34,704 nt of DNA, taken from positions 1 to 34,704 of the forward strand of contig SLRW01000028.1 of the NCBI GenBank assembly GCA_007130745.1, read 5' to 3'. The translations under genes were made by a program, and so were the position numbers. This DNA is from Gammaproteobacteria bacterium. GTDB taxonomy: Bacteria; Pseudomonadota; Gammaproteobacteria; UBA5335; SLRW01. Positions within the stretch are counted from its first letter, which is position 1, and the number at the start of each line of letters is the position of its first letter. Positions 24,557 through 31,720 of the stretch are shown in pieces. A model generated the notes under the pieces. That model worked only from the letters and a program-made list of their open reading frames with translations. It made no database searches and was not told the origin of the DNA.

Positions 24557-25675
24557 TCATTCGCCGGCCGCTATTTCAGTTTCGCTGCGGCAATCGATGA
24601 TGTGATCCTCAAACACCGAGCCAATCAGCAAACGCCCGTCATGCCAGGCGCCGACACTGGCGCCCGAAAGCAGGGCGCCATCATCCATGAATTCAGTTTC
24701 AACCCGGTAGTCGCCTTCATCAAGCCGCACTCGCACCACCTGCGATGGCGCCAGCACTTCGGGATTGTCCACATAACGCACAAAGGTTAGTAATTTGACA
24801 TGGCCGCCGATCCACAGATCACCGTCGGCATCCACTTCGATATTGTCCACACCGAAGCCCATATCCAGGGTACGCCGGTGTTCCAGCGCGCCACTGTCAG
24901 CATCCCGGATATATTCACGCAGTGTGCCCCGGGTAGTTTCCGCCACATACACCCGGCGACCATCGGCAGACATATTGATGCCATTGGCAAAAGTCAGTCC
25001 GTCGAGCACCTCGACCAACTCCTCGCCATCAAAATAAACCACGCTGGCCCAGGGCAGGCGCAAATAGTCTTCCAGTTCACGCCGCCAGCCCGGGCGGGTG
25101 CCGTGATCGTTGGTGAAGTAAAAACGTTCAGCATCCACTGCCACCACATCATTCGGGCTGATCATTAGTGGCCCGCTGACGGTCCGTCTATGCACCAGCT
25201 CCCCGCCCTCAATATCAAAAATCTCCACCGTATGCGCTGGTCCCGTTTGTCCTTCAGGCGCGCCAAACAACGATTCCCCCGGATGATTGACCACAAACAA
25301 CACTTCCTGCCCGTCCTCACCGACAAACAGATCAATGCCATGCGGCCGGAAATCGACCCCGGCCTGCGGTGTCAGGTTGACCGGCCGGGCCTGCGGTTCA
25401 TCCAGCGCGTAGGAAAAAATGGCCCCCGGTATCGGCTCGCCACGCATCACGGAGCGCCGATCATCACTGGAAATATAGGCCAGATGCCCACGCGGGTGAA
25501 TGGTGATGTCCTCGCCTCCCGGCATCCCCGGCACCGCCACACACTCCCCGGGGTGCAAATTCTGCACCTGGCGAAATTCTCCCATTTCCGCGGCCAGCCA
25601 CAATCCCCAGGCCAGCACCAGCGCAATCACAATGCCGGCGCCAACCAGCAACCTGCTTACGAGTTTGCTCCACAC
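24557..25675 (-). CDS. Paraoxonase (PON)-family calcium hydrolase, membrane-anchored
   Basis: A 372-residue six-bladed propeller protein that closely follows animal PON1. The N-terminal hydrophobic helix (about 5-29) would anchor it facing the periplasm. By PON1 comparison the calcium ligands are E55-D56 (GGEDITI), N175-D176 (SPNDVVAV), N231 (FANGINMS) and D277-N278 (GVDNIEVD). A His dyad is suggested by H112 (RPHGIDLF) and H131 (VVNHPGES). FYFTNDHGT (186-193) and the C-terminal block with LLSGASVGAW and GRLLIGSVF also match. C45 and C362 would form the PON1-type disulfide. Known PONs are lactonases/arylesterases. The start is GTG 25675 because GGGGGGAT lies just upstream; a TTG at 25696 is possible. 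It splits rdgB from hemW on the opposite strand. Confidence 0.83.
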   Translation of the reverse strand: MWSKLVSRLLVGAGIVIALVLAWGLWLAAEMGEFRQVQNLHPGECVAVPGMPGGEDITIHPRGHLAYISSDDRRSVMRGEPIPGAIFSYALDEPQARPVNLTPQAGVDFRPHGIDLFVGEDGQEVLFVVNHPGESLFGAPEGQTGPAHTVEIFDIEGGELVHRRTVSGPLMISPNDVVAVDAERFYFTNDHGTRPGWRRELEDYLRLPWASVVYFDGEELVEVLDGLTFANGINMSADGRRVYVAETTRGTLREYIRDADSGALEHRRTLDMGFGVDNIEVDADGDLWIGGHVKLLTFVRYVDNPEVLAPSQVVRVRLDEGDYRVETEFMDDGALLSGASVGAWHDGRLLIGSVFEDHIIDCRSETEIAAGE

Positions 25676-25726
25676 GATTGCATCCCCCCGCGTCAACCTC
25701 GCCCGCTATTGATCATTAATGGTCCC

Positions 25727-25740
25727 CGTACGGGCGTACG
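25727..25740. promoter_or_regulatory. Paired CGTACG palindrome in the PON/hemW divergent gap
   Basis: CGTACG-GG-CGTACG is two copies of a six-base palindrome two bases apart, within the 85-bp gap between the divergent PON-like gene and hemW. It could be an operator for either gene. No matching regulator is in the window. Confidence 0.3.
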
Positions 25741-25760
25741 TCACTGTGTAGAATGTGCCA

Positions 25761-26960
25761 ATGCTCGAAACCAGCACCGCACAAAGCACTCAGCCCGCAA
25801 TGGCGACCCCGCCACTGGCATTGTATATCCACCTGCCCTGGTGTGTACGCAAATGCCCCTACTGCGATTTCAACTCCCACGAGCGTCGCGGCCCCCTGCC
25901 GGAAAAGGCCTATGTCGACGCCTTGCTGGAAGATCTGGCGCATGACCTGGATATCTCCGGCGCACCGCGCGAGCTGGTGTCTATTTTCATCGGCGGCGGG
26001 ACCCCCAGCCTGTTCTCACCCGAGGCCATTTCCCGGCTACTTGAAGGTATCGCTGCCCGGGTAGCGTTGCCGACGGAAATCACGCTGGAAGCCAACCCCG
26101 GCAGCCTTGAGACCAGCCGCTTTGGCGCCCTGCGCGAAGCAGGTGTCACGCGGCTGTCGCTGGGTGTACAGAGCTTTAACGATAACCATCTGCGCGATCT
26201 GGGGCGCATCCATGACGGCACGGCAGCCAGGCGTGCCGCCGAAGCGGCTTTTGATGCCGGCTTCGACCGCCTCAATCTGGACCTGATGTTCGGTCTGCCG
26301 AAACAGCGCCTGAACGACGCCTTGCAGGACATCGACACCGCTCTGGCGCTGGGCGCGGAGCATATCTCCCACTACCAGTTGACCCTTGAACCCAACACAC
26401 TGTTCTACCGCCGTCCGCCAACGCTGCCGGACGATGACAGCATTGCCGAGATGCAGGTGCGTTGCGGTCAGCACTTGCACCGGGCCGGCCTGGTGCAGTA
26501 CGAGGTATCTGCCTGGAGCCGCCCGGGCCAAAGCTGCCGGCATAATCTCAACTATTGGCAATACGGGGATTACCTGGGGCTTGGGGCCGGGGCGCACGGC
26601 AAGCTGAGTTTTGCCGACGATAAACGCATCATACGCTACCGCCGCCATCGTATACCCGAAACCTACCTGCGCCTTGATGCGCCCCGGCGGGTGACCCATC
26701 GCCAGGAAGTCTCGCCCCGGGAACGGCCGCTGGAATTTGCCATGAATGCCCTGCGCCTGAATGACGGTATCAGTCTTGCCCTGTACAACTGTCGTACCGG
26801 CTTGCCTGACGACACCCTGCTCGGCCCCTTGCAGCCGGCCCTGGATCAGGGACTGGCCAAACTGGAAAACGAACAGCTGAGATTGACCACCGAAGGACAA
26901 TTACATTTGAATCACCTGCTCTTGCCCCTGATTCCCGATTCGCCCGGGTCAATGCCATGA
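25761..26960 (+). CDS. hemW: Radical SAM heme chaperone HemW
   Basis: A 399-residue HemW (formerly YggW), a radical-SAM relative of HemN that acts as a heme-binding chaperone rather than a coproporphyrinogen oxidase. The 4Fe-4S motif is C28-x3-C32-x2-C35 (LPWCVRKCPYCDFNSH). FIGGGTPSLFS, LEANPGSLE, RLSLGVQSF and LNLDLMFGLPKQ follow in order. The start is uncertain: GTG 25755, ATG 25761 or ATG 25800 (MATPPLALYIHLPWC, which best fits the E. coli length); none has a clear ribosome-binding site. Its TGA overlaps the next ATG by four bases. Confidence 0.92.
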   Translation: MLETSTAQSTQPAMATPPLALYIHLPWCVRKCPYCDFNSHERRGPLPEKAYVDALLEDLAHDLDISGAPRELVSIFIGGGTPSLFSPEAISRLLEGIAARVALPTEITLEANPGSLETSRFGALREAGVTRLSLGVQSFNDNHLRDLGRIHDGTAARRAAEAAFDAGFDRLNLDLMFGLPKQRLNDALQDIDTALALGAEHISHYQLTLEPNTLFYRRPPTLPDDDSIAEMQVRCGQHLHRAGLVQYEVSAWSRPGQSCRHNLNYWQYGDYLGLGAGAHGKLSFADDKRIIRYRRHRIPETYLRLDAPRRVTHRQEVSPRERPLEFAMNALRLNDGISLALYNCRTGLPDDTLLGPLQPALDQGLAKLENEQLRLTTEGQLHLNHLLLPLIPDSPGSMP

Positions 26961-27151
26961 GCCTGTCCGGACACACCACCTCGACCTGCCCCTATTGCGC
27001 CGAGATCATTGAGTTACCCCTGGATCCGGACCAGCCAGCAAGCACCCTGATTGAGGACTGCCCGGTGTGCTGCCGGCCGATGCAGGTCCGCATCCACATT
27101 AATGACTACGGCGAACCGACAATTGCCGCAATCTTTAGAGATGATGATTAG
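26957..27151 (+). CDS. CPXCG-motif zinc-ribbon protein
   Basis: A 64-residue protein with two CxxC pairs, CPYC (11-14) and CPVC (35-38), plus one extra Cys at position 39. These should form a zinc ribbon. Acidic residues fill the C-terminus (RDDD). It matches the small CPXCG cysteine-rich family of proteobacteria, whose function is not established. The ATGA overlap with hemW indicates translational coupling. Confidence 0.82.
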   Translation: MSLSGHTTSTCPYCAEIIELPLDPDQPASTLIEDCPVCCRPMQVRIHINDYGEPTIAAIFRDDD

Positions 27152-27209
27152 GAGACACTGGAGATGTGGCGAATAGATCGGCGTTTCACCGGGTTGTCCT
27201 GCACAGGAC

Positions 27210-27218
27210 TTATGCACA
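27210..27218 (+). promoter_or_regulatory. DnaA box match TTATGCACA
   Basis: Exact match to the strict consensus TTATNCACA. It lies upstream of the AT-rich island. Confidence 0.5.
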
Positions 27219-27292
27219 TCACGCGGACCACGGCGATCAGGAGCCTTGGGGGACAGCCTTTAATACAGCTCCAGACAAAACCCTTCAACTTT

Positions 27293-27321
27293 TTGATATT
27301 TATAAAAATATACAAGATATT
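27293..27321 (+). promoter_or_regulatory. Candidate sigma-70 promoter for rpmE
   Basis: TTGATA (27293-27298), a 17-bp spacer and GATATT (27316-27321). The -35 matches five of six and the -10 four of six. Transcription from here would give a leader of about 240 nt before rpmE. Ribosomal protein L31 genes in gammaproteobacteria are known to be controlled through structured leaders. Confidence 0.4.
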
Positions 27322-27379
27322 CCCGCCTGCTCAGGGTGTGCTGCGGGTGCGGACATACTGATGCCCGGCGGCAAACATT

Positions 27380-27400
27380 TCATCCACAGACTTATCCACA
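27380..27400 (+). promoter_or_regulatory. DnaA box pair (one near match, one exact)
   Basis: TTATCCACA at 27392-27400 is an exact DnaA box. TCATCCACA at 27380-27388 differs by one base. They are in the same orientation, 12 bases apart (about one helical turn), and lie downstream of the AT-rich island. Confidence 0.45.
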
Positions 27401-27565
27401 AGCCTGGCGGAAACCGCCGGCGGTCAGACTGTCACAACACCCCGGCACCCGCACGTCCTGATGCTGACTTGCCCGGCGACATAAAAAACCTTACCATTGG
27501 CGGCCTTTGCGAGCTGGTCAGGAAACCCTCCGGCGCCGATCAGTTATTCTTGAGGTAAGTCAACG

Positions 27566-27772
27566 ATGCAAGCGAATATCCATCCGGCCTACAACGAGGT
27601 CACTGTATCCTGCAGCTGCGGCAACAAGTTTATGACCCGCTCCACCAGCGAGCAGGACATTCAGGTCGAAGTCTGCGCCAAGTGTCATCCGTTCTACACC
27701 GGCAAGCAGAAGATCGTCGACTCCGGCGGACGGGTAGACCGTTTCCGGCGCAAGTACGGCAACAAAAAATAA
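27566..27772 (+). CDS. rpmE: 50S ribosomal protein L31, zinc-binding (C+) form
   Basis: A 68-residue L31. The four zinc cysteines are present: C16 and C18 (VSCSCGNKF) and C37 and C40 (VEVCAKCHPFYTGKQK). This is therefore the zinc-dependent form rather than the YkgM-type paralogue made under zinc starvation. The C-terminus RVDRFRRKYGNKK is typical. GAGG precedes the ATG. The gene has a long upstream non-coding region. A short GC-rich stem (GGGCC at 27786-27790 with GGCCC at 27796-27800) follows the stop and may be a weak terminator. Confidence 0.96.
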   Translation: MQANIHPAYNEVTVSCSCGNKFMTRSTSEQDIQVEVCAKCHPFYTGKQKIVDSGGRVDRFRRKYGNKK

Positions 27773-27871
27773 GCTTTCCTGTAGCGGGCCAGCCCGGCCC
27801 TTGGTGCACCGGCATTACCCGCCGCTGCCCCGCAAGCTAGGCTGGCGTGTAATGCATACCCGGACCCCGTG

Positions 27872-29146
<1,275 letters not shown>

Positions 29147-29171
29147 CGTCCAGGTATTTCAGGAGAGACCC

Positions 29172-30470
29172 ATGGCTGAGAAAAAACTGATACTCAACGA
29201 CCCGGATAGCGGCAAGAGCGCCGAGCTCCCCGTTCGCACCGGCACCACGGGCCCGGATGCCGCCGATATCAGCTCGCTTTACCGGGAACACGGCCTGTTC
29301 ACCTATGATCCGGGCTTTGTTTCTACCGCCAGCTGTCGCAGCGACATCACCTTCATTGATGGCGACCAGGGTCTGCTGATGTACCGCGGCTATTCGATTG
29401 AAGAGCTGGCCCAGCACAGCACCTTCCTTGAAGTTGCCTATCTCAGCCTCTACGGCGAGCTGCCCAAAAAGACGCAGCTGGAGGAGTTCACTGACTCCAT
29501 CCGTTACCACACAATGATTCACGAGGCGCTGAAGAGCTTTTTCCGTGGCTTCCATTACGACGCCCATCCCATGGCCATGATGACCGGCGTGGTGGGCTCG
29601 CTGTCGGCCTTCTATCACGACTCGCTGGATATTACCGATGCGCGGGCACAGGAAATTTTTGCCCACCGCATGATTGCCAAGATGCCGACCATCGCGGCCT
29701 GCGCCTACAAACACTCCATCGGCCAGCCCTTTATTTATCCGCGCAACGACCTGGCCTACTGCGAAAACTTCCTGCACATGCTGTTCGCGGTGCCGTGCGA
29801 GGAATACGAGGTCGACCCGGTGGCCGCTCAGGCCCTGGACATGCTGTTTATCCTGCATGCCGACCACGAGCAGAATGCCAGCACCTCCACCGTGCGTCTT
29901 GCGGGCAGTTCCGGCACCAACCCGTACGCGGCCATGGCCGCCGGCATTGCCTGCCTTTGGGGGCCCGCCCATGGCGGTGCCAACGAGGCCGTGCTGAACA
30001 TGCTGGAGGAAGTCGGCGACGTCAGCCAGATTCCGAAATACATCGAAAAGGCCAAGGACAAGAACGACCCCTTCCGCCTGATGGGCTTCGGCCACCGCGT
30101 CTACAAGAACTACGACCCGCGCGCCACCGTCATCCGCGGCATGTGCCACAAGCTGCTCAAGCGCATGGGCAAGGAAAACGACCCGCTCTTCGAACTTGCA
30201 CTGGAACTGGAGCAGCGCGCCCTCAATGACGACTACTTCAAGGAAAAGAAGCTCTACCCCAACGTCGACTTCTATTCCGGCATCATCTACAAGGCCCTGG
30301 GTCTGCAGACCAACATGTTCACAGTGATGTTCGCCATCGCCCGTACTGTCGGCTGGGTCGCTCACTGGCAGGAAATGACCAACGATCCCGAACAGCGCAT
30401 CGGCCGCCCGCGCCAGATCTACACCGGGCCGGCCCAACGTAAATATGTCCCGCTGAATAAGCGTGGTTAG
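29172..30470 (+). CDS. gltA: Citrate synthase (type II)
   Basis: A 432-residue citrate synthase that condenses oxaloacetate and acetyl-CoA at TCA entry. The catalytic residues are H267 (WGPAHGGANEA), H308 (GFGHRVYKNYDPR) and D366 (NVDFYSGI); LHADHEQNAS (229-237) is the conserved substrate segment. Length and the N-terminal beta domain match the hexameric, NADH-sensitive gammaproteobacterial type. GGAGAG lies seven bases before the ATG. It is directly downstream of malic enzyme. The 592-bp repeat cluster follows immediately, and I see no simple terminator before it. Confidence 0.97.
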   Translation: MAEKKLILNDPDSGKSAELPVRTGTTGPDAADISSLYREHGLFTYDPGFVSTASCRSDITFIDGDQGLLMYRGYSIEELAQHSTFLEVAYLSLYGELPKKTQLEEFTDSIRYHTMIHEALKSFFRGFHYDAHPMAMMTGVVGSLSAFYHDSLDITDARAQEIFAHRMIAKMPTIAACAYKHSIGQPFIYPRNDLAYCENFLHMLFAVPCEEYEVDPVAAQALDMLFILHADHEQNASTSTVRLAGSSGTNPYAAMAAGIACLWGPAHGGANEAVLNMLEEVGDVSQIPKYIEKAKDKNDPFRLMGFGHRVYKNYDPRATVIRGMCHKLLKRMGKENDPLFELALELEQRALNDDYFKEKKLYPNVDFYSGIIYKALGLQTNMFTVMFAIARTVGWVAHWQEMTNDPEQRIGRPRQIYTGPAQRKYVPLNKRG

Positions 30471-30663
30471 GTTTTAAGTGATTACGTCGCGGGAAGGGCT
30501 GTTGCAGAACCGGGAACGCGTCACGCGCGCCGATCGCTTGATTGATTTGCCGCGAAATTCGCGCGAGATAAAGGCGAAATAAAATATCCGCGCGGGCGTT
30601 TTATGTGCCCGGGGCCTTTCGGGATAGGTTTGTGATGTGGTCAAGCCGGATACAAGCCTGAAC

Positions 30664-30690
30664 CATGAAGTTCATAAAGCGCATAAAAGG
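30664..30690 (+). repeat. 9-nt tandem repeat, three units
   Basis: CATGAAGTT, CATAAAGCG and CATAAAAGG share the CATRAA start. It resembles dispersed CATGAAG-type micro-repeats seen between genes in other proteobacteria. Confidence 0.6.
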
Positions 30691-30721
30691 GCGCGGGGGA
30701 TAAGCTGATATTTGATGCCGT

Positions 30722-30790
30722 CGTTCCCGCGCAGGCGGGGACCCAGGGGCTTCGGGGAGCTTCTGGATTCCCGCCTGCGCGGGAATGACG
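30722..30790. repeat. REP-like palindrome of the VIPAQAGIQ type
   Basis: TTCCCGCGCAGGCGGG (30724-30739) is the exact reverse complement of CCCGCCTGCGCGGGAA (30770-30785), with a 30-base centre. Flanks CGTTCCCGC and GCGGGAATGACG match the very common dispersed bacterial repeat whose translation gives the peptide VIPAQAGIQ. Confidence 0.85.
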
Positions 30791-30907
30791 AGAAGCGCCA
30801 AATACCGGTTACCACTCAGTTAACTGAATCCCTCAAGCCACCAGGTATCCTCTCCCGCATTTTCAGCCACCCCCAACAATCATCCCTTGATCCGTTCGCG
30901 GTTTTAT

Positions 30908-30940
30908 TTCGCGTTTATCTCGCGTCCATTTCGCGGCTAT
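30908..30940 (+). repeat. 11-nt tandem repeat, three units
   Basis: TTCGCGTTTAT, CTCGCGTCCAT and TTCGCGGCTAT share YTCGCGNNYAT. It overlaps the inner block of the right inverted-repeat arm. The period is close to one DNA helical turn. Confidence 0.65.
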
Positions 30941-30944
30941 TTTT

Positions 30945-30968
30945 CTTTGCGGCTTTGCGTCTTGGCGT
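30945..30968 (+). repeat. 8-nt tandem repeat CTTTGCGK, three units
   Basis: CTTTGCGG, CTTTGCGT and CTTGGCGT, followed by GAGAC. It lies within the part of the right arm that is absent from the left arm. Confidence 0.65.
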
Positions 30969-31040
30969 GAGACCTCCATTCATCAGCGTATCGGCGCGTG
31001 TCGCAGCTTTTCAGTTCTGCAACGCTCATTCCCGCGACGT

Positions 31041-31072
31041 AACCACTTAACCACCTAATCACTTAATCACGC
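31041..31072 (+). repeat. 8-nt tandem repeat AAYCACYT, four units
   Basis: AACCACTT, AACCACCT, AATCACTT and a decayed AATCACGC. The array runs over the stop codon (31063-31065) of the minus-strand gene, so it forms that gene's last codons and 3' end. The left arm of the inverted repeat has only about one unit in reverse. Confidence 0.65.
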
Positions 31073-31680
31073 CCAAGCAATTCCTGTACCTCGTTAAGAC
31101 CCGCGCGTTGCATGGGGCGGCCATCGACGGGACTCAGGGGCGCCTGACGCAGGCCGGTGAGCGGGAATACCGTCAGCTCTACGGGCACATCGCGCGCCAT
31201 GAAACGAAACATCGGGAACTCGGCCGAGTCGCGCTCATTCACCCGCAAGCGGCGCAGATCGGATTCATGCGGGATATCGCGTTCAAGCAGGAACAGCACC
31301 ACTTGCTCGGGTGTTTCGGCAAACAGGTGCAGATTCACTACTGATGCGGTATCAGCAAGGCCACTGAGCACCGGCCCCACCAGGCGCGGCCGGAAATCGG
31401 CAAATACGGCCATGGCCTCAGCGGCGGTATCACGCAGGCGGCTCAACGCCTGCGGCTGGCTGTCGCCCTGGAACAGCCGCTGGTATTCCGCCAGCGCCTG
31501 CTCAACTTCGATATTACGTGGCATATTGGGCGTATTACGGCTGATGCCCAGGCTTTCCAGCGCCTTGTGCTTGGCCTGTCGGTAGTCGCGCATCCCGCCC
31601 TCGGCCATCAGACGCGCTGCGGTCTGGGCAATCAGGATACGCTGCCTGGAAGCTCGGCCTGCCGCTCTGTCACTACTCAT
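31063..31680 (-). CDS. Uncharacterised protein downstream of PBP1A
   Basis: A 205-residue protein that I do not assign to a characterised family. The N-terminal half is helical and basic (RQRILIAQTAARLMAEGG, then DYRQAKHKALESLG). The second half has RPRLVGPVLSGLADTASVVN and VNLHLFAETPEQVVLFLLE, a strand pattern slightly reminiscent of nucleotidyltransferase-like folds, and a conserved-looking PLSPVDGRPMQRAGLNEVQELL end. There is no signal peptide or membrane helix. The ATG at 31680 has GGTGGAG upstream; the frame stays open further upstream but overlaps the PBP1A gene. It lies 40 bases downstream of PBP1A on the same strand, probably co-transcribed. The repeat cluster begins at its stop. Confidence 0.75.
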   Translation of the reverse strand: MSSDRAAGRASRQRILIAQTAARLMAEGGMRDYRQAKHKALESLGISRNTPNMPRNIEVEQALAEYQRLFQGDSQPQALSRLRDTAAEAMAVFADFRPRLVGPVLSGLADTASVVNLHLFAETPEQVVLFLLERDIPHESDLRRLRVNERDSAEFPMFRFMARDVPVELTVFPLTGLRQAPLSPVDGRPMQRAGLNEVQELLGRD

Positions 31681-31720
31681 CTCGGGCTCCACCTGGTCAT
31701 GCCTGCACAGGCCCCGGAGC

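Larger units (their letters stand above)
27152..27565. other. 414-bp gene-free gap with DnaA boxes and AT-rich island
   Basis: No convincing gene. A 130-codon open frame exists (27166-27558), but it lacks a good start, a known motif and normal composition. The gap holds two perfect DnaA-box matches, one near match, a strongly AT-rich island at about 27276-27322 in an otherwise GC-rich context, a candidate promoter, a near-palindrome GTCCTGCACAGGAC at 27196-27209 and a stem GGCGG-AAA-CCGCC at about 27406-27418. It may be the promoter and leader of rpmE, a DnaA-binding locus, or both. Confidence 0.6.
30474..31050. repeat. Large imperfect inverted repeat with nested repeats (gene-free, 592-bp gap)
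   Basis: The left arm is 30474-30584 and the right arm 30902-31050 in reverse. Outer blocks 30474-30510 and 31014-31050 match at 32 of 37 bases. Inner blocks 30549-30584 and 30902-30937 match at 32 of 36. The middle part is weaker but shares a GCGCCGAT core. The right arm carries about 37 extra bases (the CTTTGCG tandem region). Between the arms lie a 9-nt tandem array and a REP-like palindrome. No transposase or coding potential is present; frames here encode only repeat-derived peptides. Confidence 0.75.

Noticed and set aside
27166..27558. 130-codon open frame in the rpmE upstream gap
   Set aside because: Composition and lack of motifs fit non-coding DNA; it runs through the AT-rich island and DnaA boxes and has no good start signal.
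30712..31050. 112-codon and similar frames in the repeat cluster
   Set aside because: They translate repeat-derived peptides only (FPRRRGP, VIPAQAGIQ).
30474..31050. CRISPR array
   Set aside because: The tandem units are 8-11 nt, contiguous and without spacers, and no cas genes are present.
30474..31050. Insertion sequence
   Set aside because: No transposase frame lies between the arms and no clear target duplication was seen by eye; kept as a repeat of unknown type.
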